Below are positions 1 to 10,951 of a DNA stretch of 64,000 nt, piece by piece. How positions within the stretch are numbered: position 1 is the first letter of the stretch; the number at the start of each line of letters is the position of its first letter. The stretch is taken from NCBI GenBank assembly GCA_963930655.1, contig OZ005600.1, positions 1,367,501-1,431,500 on the forward strand. Direction: 5' to 3'. Both the position numbers and the translations under genes were made by a program. Below the pieces are notes generated by a model that saw only the letters and a program-made list of their open reading frames with translations, had not been told where the DNA came from and searched no databases. Source of the DNA: Myrica gale. Lineage: Eukaryota; Streptophyta; Magnoliopsida; Fagales; Myricaceae.

Positions 1-1240
1 AGTTTATAATTCATTAAAGTAATTAAAATGATCTTATGGCTTTTTGGCCCTCTGAAAGAACAAATTAAGAAGATTACGACACAAACATACACACCGAAAC
101 AAAAGAAATTAACAAGCTGTAAATAATAATATTAGAAGCGTGACAACATATATATGCGAATACAACAACAGTACTGCACGGGCAATAACTTCTTTACACA
201 AAACTGCCATCCCATTACTTGCCTTGTCTGTAAGCTTACGTACGTACGTGTTGCGAAAAAAACTATGATTGGTACATCTGCGTTCTTGTTTCAATATCTT
301 GAGAATTTGAATCTCTTGCAACCAATTGTATCTTCATCAGTTATTGATCAACTACATTACAATAAGTTTGACTTTGTCAGTAGTATTAGGTGCAACAAAT
401 TAAAGGTTACTTATAAGCAGCGAGCTATGGCAAGTGGAGGGGCGAAAATGAGAGACATGATTCAATCGCATTTAATTGGTATCCGTCCTTGTTATATATA
501 TTTCAGGGAGTTTGGCATGCAGTAATTTCGCTGAAAAATTAGTACTGTAGACGTGCTCATTGCTGAACTCAATAATAGAAGCTAATAGTAAAGCTTTCGG
601 AGTTTCGTGCTGCTACTGGGAACTCAATAATTGAAGCCAACAGTGGAAAATTTCAGAGGCTGTTTGTGCATCCTACGTCCATATCTACAAACAGATGAGT
701 CCTTGAATATGTCTGAGAAAGAGGGAGAGGGGGTACCCATTATAAGTATGTGTCGCATAGAAAAGTTCAAAGATTAAAGCATATATAGATCTGTGGCGGC
801 CTATATCTCTACCGAGTTTTCTTGATTTCTTATTTCCAAAGTGGCAAAGAACCAAAGAAGTGGTGCTAGCTGCAGGCGCACTTTGGGTACTGACTGATGT
901 ACAAAGCATGTATGCCTTTTGGTGCGAGAAATTTTTTGATCGAGAACATGATAAAGCTCACGATCATCAAGTAGCCACAGCTTCGAGCTTTGCATACCTT
1001 TTTATTAGTAGGGTTTTGGTCACAATACATTCTCTTAAATAGTATCTCAACGGAAATAAATTCCGTAGATGCTCTTTTGGAGTACTGAAAGGAGAATTTT
1101 CATCTTCATGAGTACTAGAGGGGTCCCATATACATGTAAAAAACTTTGCGTTGAAAGAGATTTGTAACAAATGGGAACAGGAATACAAACTTGTGATGGG
1201 GGGAAGTTTCAACTTAAGCTGCCAATTTTTTGAACAGTGT
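1..1240. other. intergenic, no gene recognised
   Basis: I see no convincing coding region here. The open frames are short, overlap on both strands and show no family motifs. The stretch lies upstream of the LOB-domain gene and probably holds its distal promoter. Confidence 0.5.
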
Positions 1241-1242
1241 CT

Positions 1243-1569
1243 GATATTATTATAAAGACAGTCATAGTCATCCTTCTTTTCTTGTAGCCTCTTTTATTGC
1301 CCTTGTCTTTTGCTTTCCGTTCCTTCTCGCTGAAAATGCTCTTTGCCTCCCCTTCTCTCATTCTCCACCTTCTGTACACTGTATTTGAAACTCACTCTCT
1401 GTATCTGACCTGCAACTAGGGTTCCCTCTTCGTTTGACCTCAACTGTAAATTCAAAGGGATCATTATGTTCTCTCTATATGGCTGCGGCTTCTTTTTCCT
1501 TGGGACTGTCAGAGAATAGATCTTGAAGGGCGCGCGCCTTTCCGATCAAAGAAACGTAGACATAAAAGG
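1243..1569 (+). promoter_or_regulatory. putative core promoter and 5'UTR exon of the LBD gene
   Basis: A TATA-like tattataaag lies near 1246-1255, followed by a pyrimidine-rich leader typical of plant 5'UTRs. A good splice donor (GGG|GTGAGT) sits at 1570. The matching acceptor (TTTGCTGCAG) ends at 2444, ten bases before the LBD start codon. I infer a 5'UTR exon of roughly 300 bases and an 875-base leader intron. No transcript was available to confirm this. Confidence 0.45.
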
Positions 1570-2453
1570 GTGAGTACTGGTTGCAACTCTTTGATTATTT
1601 CTTAATTTACTTCTGCTGATCATTTCCGTTCATTCCTAATGAAACGTCTCTCGAGTTTTTAGGTTATAGAAGTTGTTCCGGGGTTTCGGGATGTGGATTT
1701 TATGGGTAGAATTCCAGGAAACTTTACAGGAAAGAAAAAGGTTCAAATTATACTAGTGAGATCCCACGCTTGTTGACTAACGACAGAGATACAAGAACAA
1801 AGCTGCAGAGAGAGAGTGAAGGACTCTAACAAGTGGTAGGTGGTGTAAGTGATTACCAACTTACCATAAAAAACCAGGAATCTAATTTTGTGGTGCTGGC
1901 TGGGGGCGAACGGGGCACTGAGAGAAAGAGAGAGAGAGAGGGCCAGAGAGAGTTTCAAAAGGACAAGTATATTTATTGAATTTGGGAACTATTGACCAAA
2001 TTCAGGAGAATCCTAACACAGTAAACCATCCCTATCTTCATGTGACACATCTTTTTTTTTTTTTTGTTGAAGGGGGATGGAGAGGGGTTGTCAAGATGGT
2101 AATATTCACAGAACGTAGCACTCATTTTCAAAAAATACTGCTTAATTAGCAGGAAAAACAACTAAACAGAATTGGGAAAAAAAGACAACAGTGGATGTTT
2201 TTAGCAACTATACATAATTATCCAGAAGCTGTGCTAACCCTAGTTTAATAGTCCCATAAAGGAATCACCAAGTCTAGTTATCCGGTTCAACTAAGTTAGA
2301 GTGCAGTACTGCAATTGAAAAGGTCGATACATTCTTCTTAAAGGGAAACTGCAAATTGAAATATGACTTCCAGTTTGAAGTGAATTAGCAATCAACTTAA
2401 AACTTTCTTGATGAATAAGATATATGTGTGCTTTTTTGCTGCAGTGAAGATAT

Positions 2454-2951
2454 ATGGCCTCTTCCAGCTACTCCAATTCTCCCTGTGCTGCCTGCAAGTT
2501 TTTGAGGAGAAAATGCATGCCTGGTTGCATTTTTGCCCCATATTTTCCGCCTGAAGAGCCACAAAAGTTTGCCAATGTTCACAAGATTTTTGGAGCAAGC
2601 AATGTTGGTAAGCTCCTCAACGAAGTCCTTCCGCATCAGAGAGAGGATGCAGTCAACTCTCTGGCCTATGAAGCCGAGGCACGGATAAAAGACCCAGTTT
2701 ACGGCTGTGTTGGAGCCATCTCAGTCCTCCAAAGGCATGTCCTTCGGCTCCAGAAGGAATTGGAGGCTACAAATGCAGACTTGATGAGGTATGCTGCCTG
2801 CAACGATCAGATGCCTACGTCAACGTCCCAATTTGGAAGAAGGATGGGTCATGAAGGGGGTTCTTTTGGTCAAAGTTCTGGTGTGTATTATTCTCCTCCA
2901 TGGAATAATGAGCATTGTGATCAGGATAGAGGAGGGGAAGGTAATGCGTAA
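2454..2951 (+). CDS. LBD25: LOB-domain transcription factor, LBD25-like (class I)
   Basis: This predicted 165-residue nuclear DNA-binding protein belongs to the plant-specific LOB/AS2 family, which regulates organ boundaries and lateral root or shoot development. The zinc-finger-like C block C-x2-C-x6-C-x3-C is intact at residues 11-25 (CAACKFLRRKCMPGC). It is followed by the GAS block (FGASN) and a leucine-zipper-like coiled coil (LQRHVLRLQKELEATNADL), which marks class I members. The N terminus and block order are close to what I recall for Arabidopsis LBD25. The C-terminal tail, rich in Gly and Ser, is variable in the family. The ATG at 2454 lies just after a probable 5'UTR intron acceptor. 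The coding part has no intron. Assignment to LBD25 rather than a close paralogue is from memory. Confidence 0.88.
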   Translation: MASSSYSNSPCAACKFLRRKCMPGCIFAPYFPPEEPQKFANVHKIFGASNVGKLLNEVLPHQREDAVNSLAYEAEARIKDPVYGCVGAISVLQRHVLRLQKELEATNADLMRYAACNDQMPTSTSQFGRRMGHEGGSFGQSSGVYYSPPWNNEHCDQDRGGEGNA

Positions 2952-3813
2952 GCTTATTGCATCAATATTCTTATTTCCCTGACTATATTAGACATCTACT
3001 GAGTTTTACCTATCAGCTGGGTTATCTCAATGGAATATTGGAAAGGGGGGATGTATTATTTATGACTTGTGACGTCGTACGTACGTATAGTAGCTTTCTT
3101 GTGAAGACTCTCGCTGAGTATAGAAATATGGGGAGAACCAAATTAATGATCGATAGTGTCTTCTCTTAGTTGAAAAATAGTCAACTTTGATATCCACAAT
3201 CAAGATTCTGGTGTAGCATATACGTGGGGATCATGTTTTTAATTAGTAAAGCTTTCGAAAGGGGTGTTTCTATAAGCTTGATTAATCTTGCAATACCACA
3301 TTATCCTTCAGTGCATTATTTGAGCATTGTCTGGAGCATGTATATTAGGAATTTCTCCTTCTTGTAAGTTGCCTCAAATTATAAGGATTTGAACCTTCAC
3401 TTTGTTTATCTATATATGTGACTAGATGTATATATTCTCGAATATTTCCAGCTTTTTATGTAGCTCAATTGTAGCAGTTGGTCTTTGCTTTCAGAAGATA
3501 TTTATATATAGTCCCTCTTCTATCGATATTTCACGCCCAATTTGTGTATATATAAAACCACTCAAAAGTACCCAATTTCGGTATGCCTCTTCTGTCATAA
3601 TTTTACGCATTACATCTTTCCTTAAGTCTCTCTAATTCGGTTTGAAGGGCCACCAACCTAACATATACAGTTTATTAATTAACGGCCACCAAACTTAGCT
3701 CAATGGTACTCGGCCATATGGCATGCACTTGGCATTGACGAATCCGTGCGCCACCTTGGTTTTGTTCAATATATAGTCGATCAGGTGACTAGAACAGCGT
3801 TAATGTTATTAAT
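2952..3813. other. 3' flank of LBD, intergenic
   Basis: AT-rich DNA containing the probable 3'UTR of the LBD gene. A short GTACGTACGTA run lies near 3077. I see no further gene. Confidence 0.5.
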
Positions 3814-4152
3814 TGTTGGGTGGTCTTGAACCTTCTCAACCCAAAAAATTAGCTCAAAAAGTGAGGTTTTTTCTCACACTTATAAACTTATCATCAACTC
3901 ATTCCACAACCGATGTGAGACTAACCTCAACAATCTTCCCCTCACACATCGGGTCTTGGGTTGGGAGGAGACAATTTGTTTCTCCCATGTACTGTTAGGT
4001 CCGAGACTTGTTGGTAAACCTGGGCTCCGATACCAGTGTTGGGTGGTCTTGAACATTCTCAACCCCAAAAGCTAGCTTAAGAAGTGATGTTTTCTCTCAC
4101 TTATAAACTGACCATCAATCTCTTCTATAACCGATGTGAGACTAACCCAACA
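3814..4152 (-). mobile_element. TRIM-type miniature LTR retrotransposon
   Basis: Two direct repeats of 119 and 116 bases (3814-3932 and 4037-4152) each begin TGTTGGGTGG and end in CAACA, giving TG...CA termini. They flank only 104 bases. Next to the second repeat, read on the minus strand, lies TGGTATCGGAGC (4024-4035), one mismatch from the TGGTATCAGAGC primer-binding site for initiator tRNA-Met. A purine-rich tract (minus strand, about 3933-3943) abuts the other repeat, as expected of a polypurine tract. The element is therefore complete in layout, oriented on the minus strand, and has no coding capacity. The repeats have diverged and I found no clear target-site duplication, so it is an old insertion. 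Confidence 0.85.
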
Positions 4153-6426
4153 AATGTCTAATTAAGAATAAATGTGAAACCAACCTTGATGGTACTCCAC
4201 TGACATCATGTACGCTGGGTAGAACAATATTTTGGTGGCCCACCTTGAAGCATGGACTTCCCTGGCCAGCCTGCATGCGTAGATATATTATTGTATATAT
4301 CTACGTCATGTACACGTGCTAATTGGTGCAAAAGAACCCGATGCAAAGTATGCGACTTAGTCCATGCATGACTCTCAAAAGAAATCTACCATCTAACTTG
4401 CAATATCTTAATTAAGAGGCTTCTTAGAAGTTAGACCGGAGGTGCATATATATTAATCCCGCAAGAGCCTTAATATTGCCAATGAATTATTAAATCCGTT
4501 GTACATATTCGACAACAAAGAAAGAAAGACTATAAACTTGATATATACACAATCTTGCTTGTGAAATTCAAGTTCCTCTATATAATCAAAAGTTTCGGTA
4601 TTATCTGAAGCAGTAAGAGTCACAAAGATGCCTATCCTTATAGACCCGTAGAACTCCCACTTGTGCTGGCGGAGAAAGAAAAGAAATCGCCGATCGTACT
4701 TGGATGTTTAACCCTGCTGTCTTCCTCTACAATTTACATCGTTTGTCATAGATCTCTTATTATTATATATAACCTCTTCGAAAATGCAGTAACCCTCTGG
4801 CCTCCCCCGATCTGCTGGATCATATATATGATATAAGGGTTACGATCGATCTCTACAACGTCCAATAAACGATCGAATCCCCAGATCATCACCAAACTAT
4901 ACTTCAGCATATATATTCCCGATCGAGAGTTTTACGGTTTAGATTGGAGATCAGGCCCGAAGAATATGATAAAGATTTGATGCCTTTCCAACTATAACTT
5001 TTCTCTAACCTAGTCGGAAGAAGATTACTGTTTTTTTCGGTTACATCAAACTTTTCAAAAGTAAGGGAAAACGCTAGCTAGCACGTTAAAATCCCGCCCC
5101 CCCCCCCCCCCCCTACCTCGATCTCTTTATAGAGCCTCAACCGAGGATGATTGGTTAAATGAACTTCTCCACAAAGATAAAACAAGCTTTAATTAGATGT
5201 GATTGGTATATATTCACGCGTTATTGTGCTGTACGGGCGCTATCAGAATGTAAAGAATGAGATAGATCTGGGATTCAAGCAAGGAGTTCTCTGCAGGCCT
5301 TCCCAATTATTGTAGCTTTGAGAATAAAAAGTTATATGCGGAGAAGAGAAAGAAAATTGATGAAATATTGACAAAGAAAGATACTTCATGTCTCTCTTTC
5401 TCATGCAACAACAAGCACGCGTACTGCATACTCCAAGACCTAATAGAATTTGTGCATTTAGAATGTCTAAATCTCAGTCATGGGTCCTAGGTCATGTACA
5501 TCAGTCTCCGAGCTATGGACCACTCGCAACCGCCCAAAGGATCAAACTGACTCAAAAGGTTCAAGACCGAGACCACACCCTCAATTCATTGCAAAAGTTG
5601 CAATCTTAGTTGATTGATTGATTAGACGTGCCCAAGCTGGGTGAGCTTAGCCCACATAACGACGAGATCAGGGTCTCAATCGGGGAGCAATATTAACTCC
5701 ACAGAAGTGCAAGATGCCCATTTGAGGCATGACTGTTGACCTGCGTGGAAAAGGATCGTGGTCCTCTATTGTGGTCGACAACGGCCCGGATTTAAAGGGC
5801 TCACATGAGCGATGTCTCACAGATAAAGAAAAAACTGTACTTACTCTAATAAATACTAACATAAATTACCTTAGGAAAGAAGGTATTGATCTCTAGATAG
5901 CATCAGGCTGTAACAATATCAAAGCGTAATTTGAGTGCTTCATTAATTCGCAAATCAAATACATCGTACGGGCAAAAACTCTGTATCGAAATCTGATCTT
6001 TCCCCTCACAAAAATTTATATTATATTGGACTTAGATTCAAATTTATAAATTTAAGCTTTCGAGTTATATGATACTCTAATATGTGGATCTTCATTATAT
6101 GTTTATACATTATGGCGAAAATATGTCATATATTTCAATTTAGTAGTTAAAGACCAAAGAGAGGATTCCATTGTTTTCCGGATTCCTTCCTTTTTCCTTA
6201 TGTATGGTGGGAACTTAGTCAATTGGGGCACAGACGTTTCATATCTTTCTGAATCTAACTTTGAATTCGAAGGTACATTAATTACTGTGATCTCCATTGA
6301 TTGCTGGAAATATTGCGTGGACAAAGGGACTCAATCTAGGGGGTTGAAATGGGGAATTAATCTACTAATAATAGTACCTGCCGACATCCTTAAAATGGCA
6401 TATTGAAATTGATTTATACCTTGGGT
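4153..6426. other. intergenic, low complexity
   Basis: No gene recognised. The stretch is AT-rich with many tatata runs and contains a 17-base C homopolymer at 5097-5113. Open frames at 5388-5609 and 5668-5862 lack family features and are probably chance. Confidence 0.5.
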
Positions 6427-6719
6427 TATGTTCGTTTTGAGAAAAAATATAGGATTTTAAAGAAGTTGTGAATTTTTATGTTGAATAGTATTTTAATGGT
6501 GTTTGTGTAAAGTGAAGAGAGAAATGATTTGATGTAATTGTTTAATAAAAAAGTATTGGAGTTATGTGAAAAAGTATAGAGAGAAAAAATTTATGTTGAA
6601 TAAAAAATTGTTGGAGATTGTGTAAAATGTATTAGTTTTTGTGTTTGAATTCTGAATATGTTCGGTGGTAAATTTGTGAATATACTTAGAATCCTGAAAA
6701 AAGTGTGAAAACGAACATA
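6427..6719. mobile_element. MITE with ATGTTCGTTTT terminal inverted repeats
   Basis: The segment starts ATGTTCGTTTTGAG and ends with AAAACGAACAT, giving an 11-bp perfect terminal inverted repeat. The interior is AT-rich and non-coding. Similar AAACGAACAT termini occur near 16424 and 57050, so a small repeat family is present. The superfamily is not assigned because no clear target-site duplication was seen. Confidence 0.55.
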
Positions 6720-7573
6720 TCTTTGGTGTATTCACAGTGTTGCAAATTACGTACCCAAGTCGTAATGGATCGAGCTGGCTTGTTTAGGAAGATCCACAAG
6801 TAACTTGGATCGATTTGACTATGAGGCTATACCGTTAATCATGCACAGGCCCACTTAATGGCCCAGCGATAGGTCTCCTTTTCTTGAGCCCAATAACCCA
6901 AACCGGGAGTTCGTGAGTAACAGGCAGAAACCTGTAAGCCCATTACGAGATGATTGCCCCTTTGCTGCAAGTCCACCTCGTTTTAAACCCACCAAAGGCT
7001 GCGGGATTTCCACTAAGGCCATTTCGAGAAGGAGCAAATTGAGATAGCAAGACAGCGTTTCTTTATTTCTAAGACGGTGTTTTTTTTGGGTAAGCGTTTC
7101 TTAAGATAGTGTTAAACATAATTTAGTGAGTTTTTTAATTTTTTAAATAAATATCTTGATTGTCAAGTGAATTGGTGAGTTGGCTCAGTACTATCCCTTC
7201 ATTTTAAAATAAAGGGACAAGATTCAAAAAATTGTACCACGTATAATACTCTTGGTATTTTAGAAGAGACTCGTCGAGATCAATTTTTTTTTGAGTTAAG
7301 TACACTTTATCTATTATTTTTATTATATTATATTTATTAACTATTGATTTCAGATACTTTGCACTATCTCTTAAAAATTTCTGATTAGTTTCGATTGAAT
7401 AAAAAGTAAAAAAAATATTAATCTCTATTTTCTTTTTTCCTCGAAACGACACAACCTCACGTGCAAAAATATTGAATAAATTTAGAATAATACTTTTATT
7501 TTCTCGAACAAATGTATTATTCTGAGTGACTGGCTCAAGAAGGAGAAATAATGAATGAACTAAAATAGTAGTA
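6720..7573. other. intergenic between MITE and hAT element
   Basis: No gene recognised. The open frame at 6855-7037 (minus) has no recognisable motif. The rest is AT-rich. Confidence 0.45.
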
Positions 7574-7642
7574 TTTTCTAGTAAGGGTGAGTACGGAACC
7601 GGATGGAACCGGAATGGGTAATTCCGGTTCCGGTTCCGGTAC

Positions 7643-9174
7643 TCACCGGAATGGAACCGGAATTTTCTGGAAACGGAACCCGGAATACCCCCAATACTTA
7701 TCATACTTACTTTGCATCTTTTTAGTCATGTCACGAAGTGAGATATCAGAACAATTAACAAAGGTCTCCAAATGAAACTTAATTCTTGCTAACTCCTCAA
7801 AAAATGCATTTGAAGTTACATATAAAGATCCTGATATGCGTAGGGTGACCTCATAGAACACTTTCAAAAACTTCACAAACAACTTAATGTGCTCCCAATC
7901 CTCAAATACCGGTGACCCCAATCCCTTCCTCCCATGACTATCTTCATTCAAATACATCACTAAGTTCCCATCTCCATCCAACGTATCCTCAAAAACCTCC
8001 CGAAATTTTTCAGCCCTTTCTAACATTATATAAGTGGAGTTCCATTGAGTTGGTACGTCCATTTGCAAGAAATTGCTATCAGACAACAATCTATTTGCAG
8101 CGGCCTTCTTGAACCCAGCAAGCCTTTGAGGACTAGATTTCACAAATTTCACAATATTCTGTATCTTTGCAACGGAATCATCCAACTCCTTCAAACCCTC
8201 CTGAACTATAAGATTCAAAATATGCGCAGCACATCGCATATGAATGAAATCATGCTTACACACAACATTTGACCCACCTCCTAATTGTTTCTTTTCACTT
8301 GCTCAATTGCAACATCATTGTTGGTTGCATTATCAACCGTGATTGTGAGAATTTTGTCAATCCCCCAAATATTCATACATCCCTCTATCTCTTTCCCAAT
8401 ACTAGCCCCCTTATGATCAATTATACGGCGAAAGTAAATAATCATCTTCTGTAAACACCACCTCCTATCAATAAAGTGGGCTGTCACGCATATATAGTTC
8501 ACATTTTGAACTGAAGTCCACGTATCAGTGGTAAAACAAACTCTAAGACTTTCTATGGCAATCGCCTCTTTCAGCTTAGTCCTTTCTTCTATATACAATT
8601 CCATACAATCCTCCATGATCGTAAATCTACTGGGCATCTTAAAGCGGGGCTCAAGTCTCTCCACCAATTTTCTAAACCCTAACCTCTGCACAGTCCTAAA
8701 AGGCATCTCATCCATTATCAAATATTCAGCAATCCACCTCCTCACCTCCTTTTCACTATAACTATTCAACTTCAAAACACCCTTATCACTCCCTGTTGCT
8801 TTCGAAGCATCCAATGTCAACCTAGATTGAGTCTTGTCTAATTGGCCTTGTTGCTTCTTATATGGCAAACACCGTGTCAAATGAGCCCTCATACCCGAAG
8901 TCCCATGGCGTTCAGGGTGGCACCCAACCTTGGCCTTACAATGATGACATTTGGCTTCAGAGTGTTCAGGTTTGACAACTGGCAAAATTTTAGTGAAGTG
9001 ATCCCACACAAAACTCTTGCGAGTATTCTTTCTCTTTTTACATGGTTGTTCTTCTGACTGATTGGTAATATCCTCATCACCACCGGATGAAGGACTACTA
9101 ACTGACTCATCAGGTATTGGACCACCACCACTAGGGCAAGACCCTACATTTGTAGTATGTGTAATACTACTCAT
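7643..9174 (-). pseudogene. hAT transposase (BED zinc finger, RICESLEEPER-like), broken
   Basis: The N-terminal part (9174 down to 8281) has a Ser/Gly-rich leader, then a BED zinc finger (WDHFTKI, C-x2-C, and downstream H and C ligands in RAHLTRC) and the RNase H-like region ending DNATNNDVAIEQVKR. It stops at 8281. The protein continues in another frame with the family block FIHMRCAAHILNLIV and DVPTQWNSTYIML (from about 8279 down to 7643). A one-base shift near 8270-8282 separates the halves. After MTKKMQSKYDKYWG the reading frame runs straight into the left subterminal repeats, so the hAT C-terminal dimerisation region is absent. The product would not be a functional transposase. Confidence 0.9.
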
Positions 9175-9294
9175 CCATCTGACATTAAAAATATTTGATT
9201 TTCAATTCATTTGAATAACAAAAAATAAATGTAAAATGACTCAATCTATCTAAATGTAAAAATAAATGTAAAATTTTCAGTCTAAGTGTCGATA

Positions 9295-9620
9295 GTGTCG
9301 ACACATAAGACCATGGTGTCGACACATTGGTCACACACCAGAAGGCATGTCCCAGGCCAAGATGATGGTGTCGACACATTGGACAAAGGTGTCGACACAT
9401 TGTACACTCACCAGAAAGCAAGCTTCCAGGCCAAATTAACGGTGTCGACACATAGACCAAAGGTGTCGACACATTGCACTATCAACAGAAAGCAGGTTTC
9501 CAGGCCAAGCTGATGGTGTCGACACCTTTGGTCTATGTGTCGACACCATTAATTTGGCCTGGAAGCTTGCTTTCTGGTGAGTGTACAATGTGTCGACACC
9601 TTTGTCCAATGTGTCGACAC
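9295..9620. repeat. array of ten GTGTCGACAC palindromes, 73-74-bp units in both orientations
   Basis: The perfect 10-bp palindrome GTGTCGACAC starts at 9295, 9316, 9368, 9389, 9442, 9463, 9516, 9537, 9590 and 9611. They form five pairs. Within every pair the start-to-start distance is exactly 21 bp. Pairs recur every 73 or 74 bp. The text between pairs shows that the first three units read in one direction and the last two are inverted. The array lies inside the hAT element, upstream of the transposase start (9174, minus strand). Function is unknown. Candidate roles are protein-binding sites or a hairpin RNA source. Confidence 0.95.
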
Positions 9621-9635
9621 CATCATCTTGGCCTG
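9353..9635. repeat. near-perfect 120-bp inverted repeat (hairpin)
   Basis: Bases 9353-9472 are the reverse complement of 9516-9635 with a single mismatch, separated by a 43-base spacer. Each arm contains four GTGTCGACAC palindromes. Transcribed, this would fold into a stem of about 120 bp. It shares its sequence with the palindrome array, which seems to have been inverted as a block. Confidence 0.95.
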
Positions 9636-10312
9636 TATCGTTAAAATGCTCATGAGCAATCAAACAATTATTCTCTTCACAAACTTCACAAATTATTCTC
9701 ATGAGCAATCAAACAATCAGCAAACAATCAACAATCTATATAAAGTAACTCATATTATTCAAACCCAACATTATTCAAACCCAGCATCATTGATTAAACT
9801 AAAACATAGACGAATTGATTAAAATAAAACGTAGATGAATTTCAATTCCAAGAATTTGCACTACATGCAATAACCAGTAACAAGCATCATTGATTAAACT
9901 AAATACACCCATCAACAGAGTTTGGAGAGAGAGCAATAAAGGGATAACTGGAAATCAGAGCAAAACAGATAATAGTTGAGAAATTAACAAACTCTAAAAT
10001 CAAATTAAGTAATTAACAAACCCTAACTATGTGATTTAAATACTCAATACAATTGATGGATGGGAAATTAACAAACCCTTAGCTGAGAGACCGAGAGCTG
10101 GTGAGAAATCTGGCCACAAAAAGGTCCAAAATCCAACTGGTGGACGGCAGCAACCCGTGAGAAAAAGAGAGAGAGAGAGAGCTTTCGGGAGAGTCAGGTC
10201 CAAGGAGAGAGCTGAGAGATCAGATCTTGGGAGGGAGGATGGGAGGGACGGTGGCCGGAGTCGGAGGGAGTCGAGGGCTCAGGGAGTCGAAGACTTCACT
10301 GTGAAGTTGTAA

Positions 10313-10378
10313 GTGACCTGGGTCGTTTTGACCCAGGTCACGGTTTTAAAGGGCTCAAACGGCACCGTTTGAGCCCTT
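10313..10378. repeat. two perfect subterminal hairpins near the hAT right end
   Basis: The first hairpin has 12-bp arms (gtgacctgggtc, loop gtttt, 10313-10341). The second has 14-bp arms with a 2-base spacer (10349-10378) and holds two inverted AAACGG motifs facing each other. AAACGG is, from literature knowledge, the motif bound by maize Ac transposase. Their position about 190 bp from the terminus suits a transposase-binding role. Confidence 0.75.
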
Positions 10379-10655
10379 AAATTAATTTTTTAAAAAAATT
10401 TACCGGAACCGGAAAATTCCAGTATTTCCGCCAGAATTTCCGGTTCCGGTTCCGAAATTTCCATTAAATGTGTTCCGGTTTCAGTTCCGGAATAGGCCGG
10501 AACCGGTACCGGAATCCCAAAACCGAAACAGGAAATTCCGGAAATATCCGGATGATTTACTCACCCTTATTTTCTAGACGCATTATTCTCTTGGGATCAA
10601 AGCAACTGCACAAAAAAAGCCAGCTAGTTTTACTATTATTTTCTTTTTCCCCAGC

Positions 10656-10951
10656 AAACCACGTGTTTATTTGCATAGGAAAAAAAACCACGTGTTTATT
10701 TGCATGTTCTTCATTAGGCACTACGCAACAACCAGCAACCTTGCAGACGGCAACGAAAACGTGGCAACCTATTCCTGACATAAAGGCCACGTCATATTGA
10801 TCCGCTCTCTTGATTTTTTGGGTTGTGTTCCCAAAAGCCATCCTGAAACTTGTTCCTCATGCAAAGCTCCTAGCCTCTCCACTCAGGCACTCACCATCTC
10901 GCTGCTCGCATGCACGAGTCAACAGCTTGCACACCTCACCGCGCTATATAA
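10656..10951 (+). promoter_or_regulatory. seed-type promoter of the oleosin gene
   Basis: Two direct copies of a 21-bp block (10656-10676 and 10685-10705) each contain the G-box/ABRE CACGTG (10660-10665 and 10689-10694) followed by TTTGCAT. The second copy runs on as TTTGCATG, an RY-like motif. A further RY core CATGCA lies at 10909-10914 and a TATA box TATATAA at 10945-10951. ABRE plus RY is the known combination recognised by seed regulators (bZIP with ABI3/FUS3). The right end of the hAT element lies only about 80 bp upstream of the first G-box. Confidence 0.7.

Larger units (their letters stand above)
7582..10569 (-). mobile_element. non-autonomous hAT DNA transposon, 2988 bp
   Basis: The element begins TAAGGGTGAGTA and ends TACTCACCCTTA, a 12-bp perfect terminal inverted repeat. 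It is flanked by a perfect 8-bp target-site duplication TTTTCTAG at 7574-7581 and 10570-10577, the hallmark of hAT transposons. Both subterminal regions (about 7595-7680 and 10395-10550) carry many GGAACCGG/CCGGAA units. Inside are a broken BED-type transposase on the minus strand (7643-9174), an array of GTGTCGACAC palindromes (9295-9620) and two perfect hairpins near the right end (10313-10378). The intact duplication and termini suggest a fairly recent insertion. The transposase lacks its C-terminal dimerisation domain and is frameshifted, so movement would need a transposase supplied in trans. Confidence 0.93.

Noticed and set aside
6855..7037. 60-codon minus-strand frame
   Set aside because: No motif, no neighbouring exons, intergenic AT-rich context.
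9295..9620. Array resembling a CRISPR locus (regular repeats and spacers)
   Set aside because: Spacers are themselves repeated, the array is inverted halfway, the repeat is only 10 bp and the DNA is plant nuclear.
9286..9708. Open frames on both strands with repeated VSTH / GVDTL / MCRH phrases
   Set aside because: They are translations of the GTGTCGACAC array; the same palindrome gives open frames in several registers and no independent coding signal exists.
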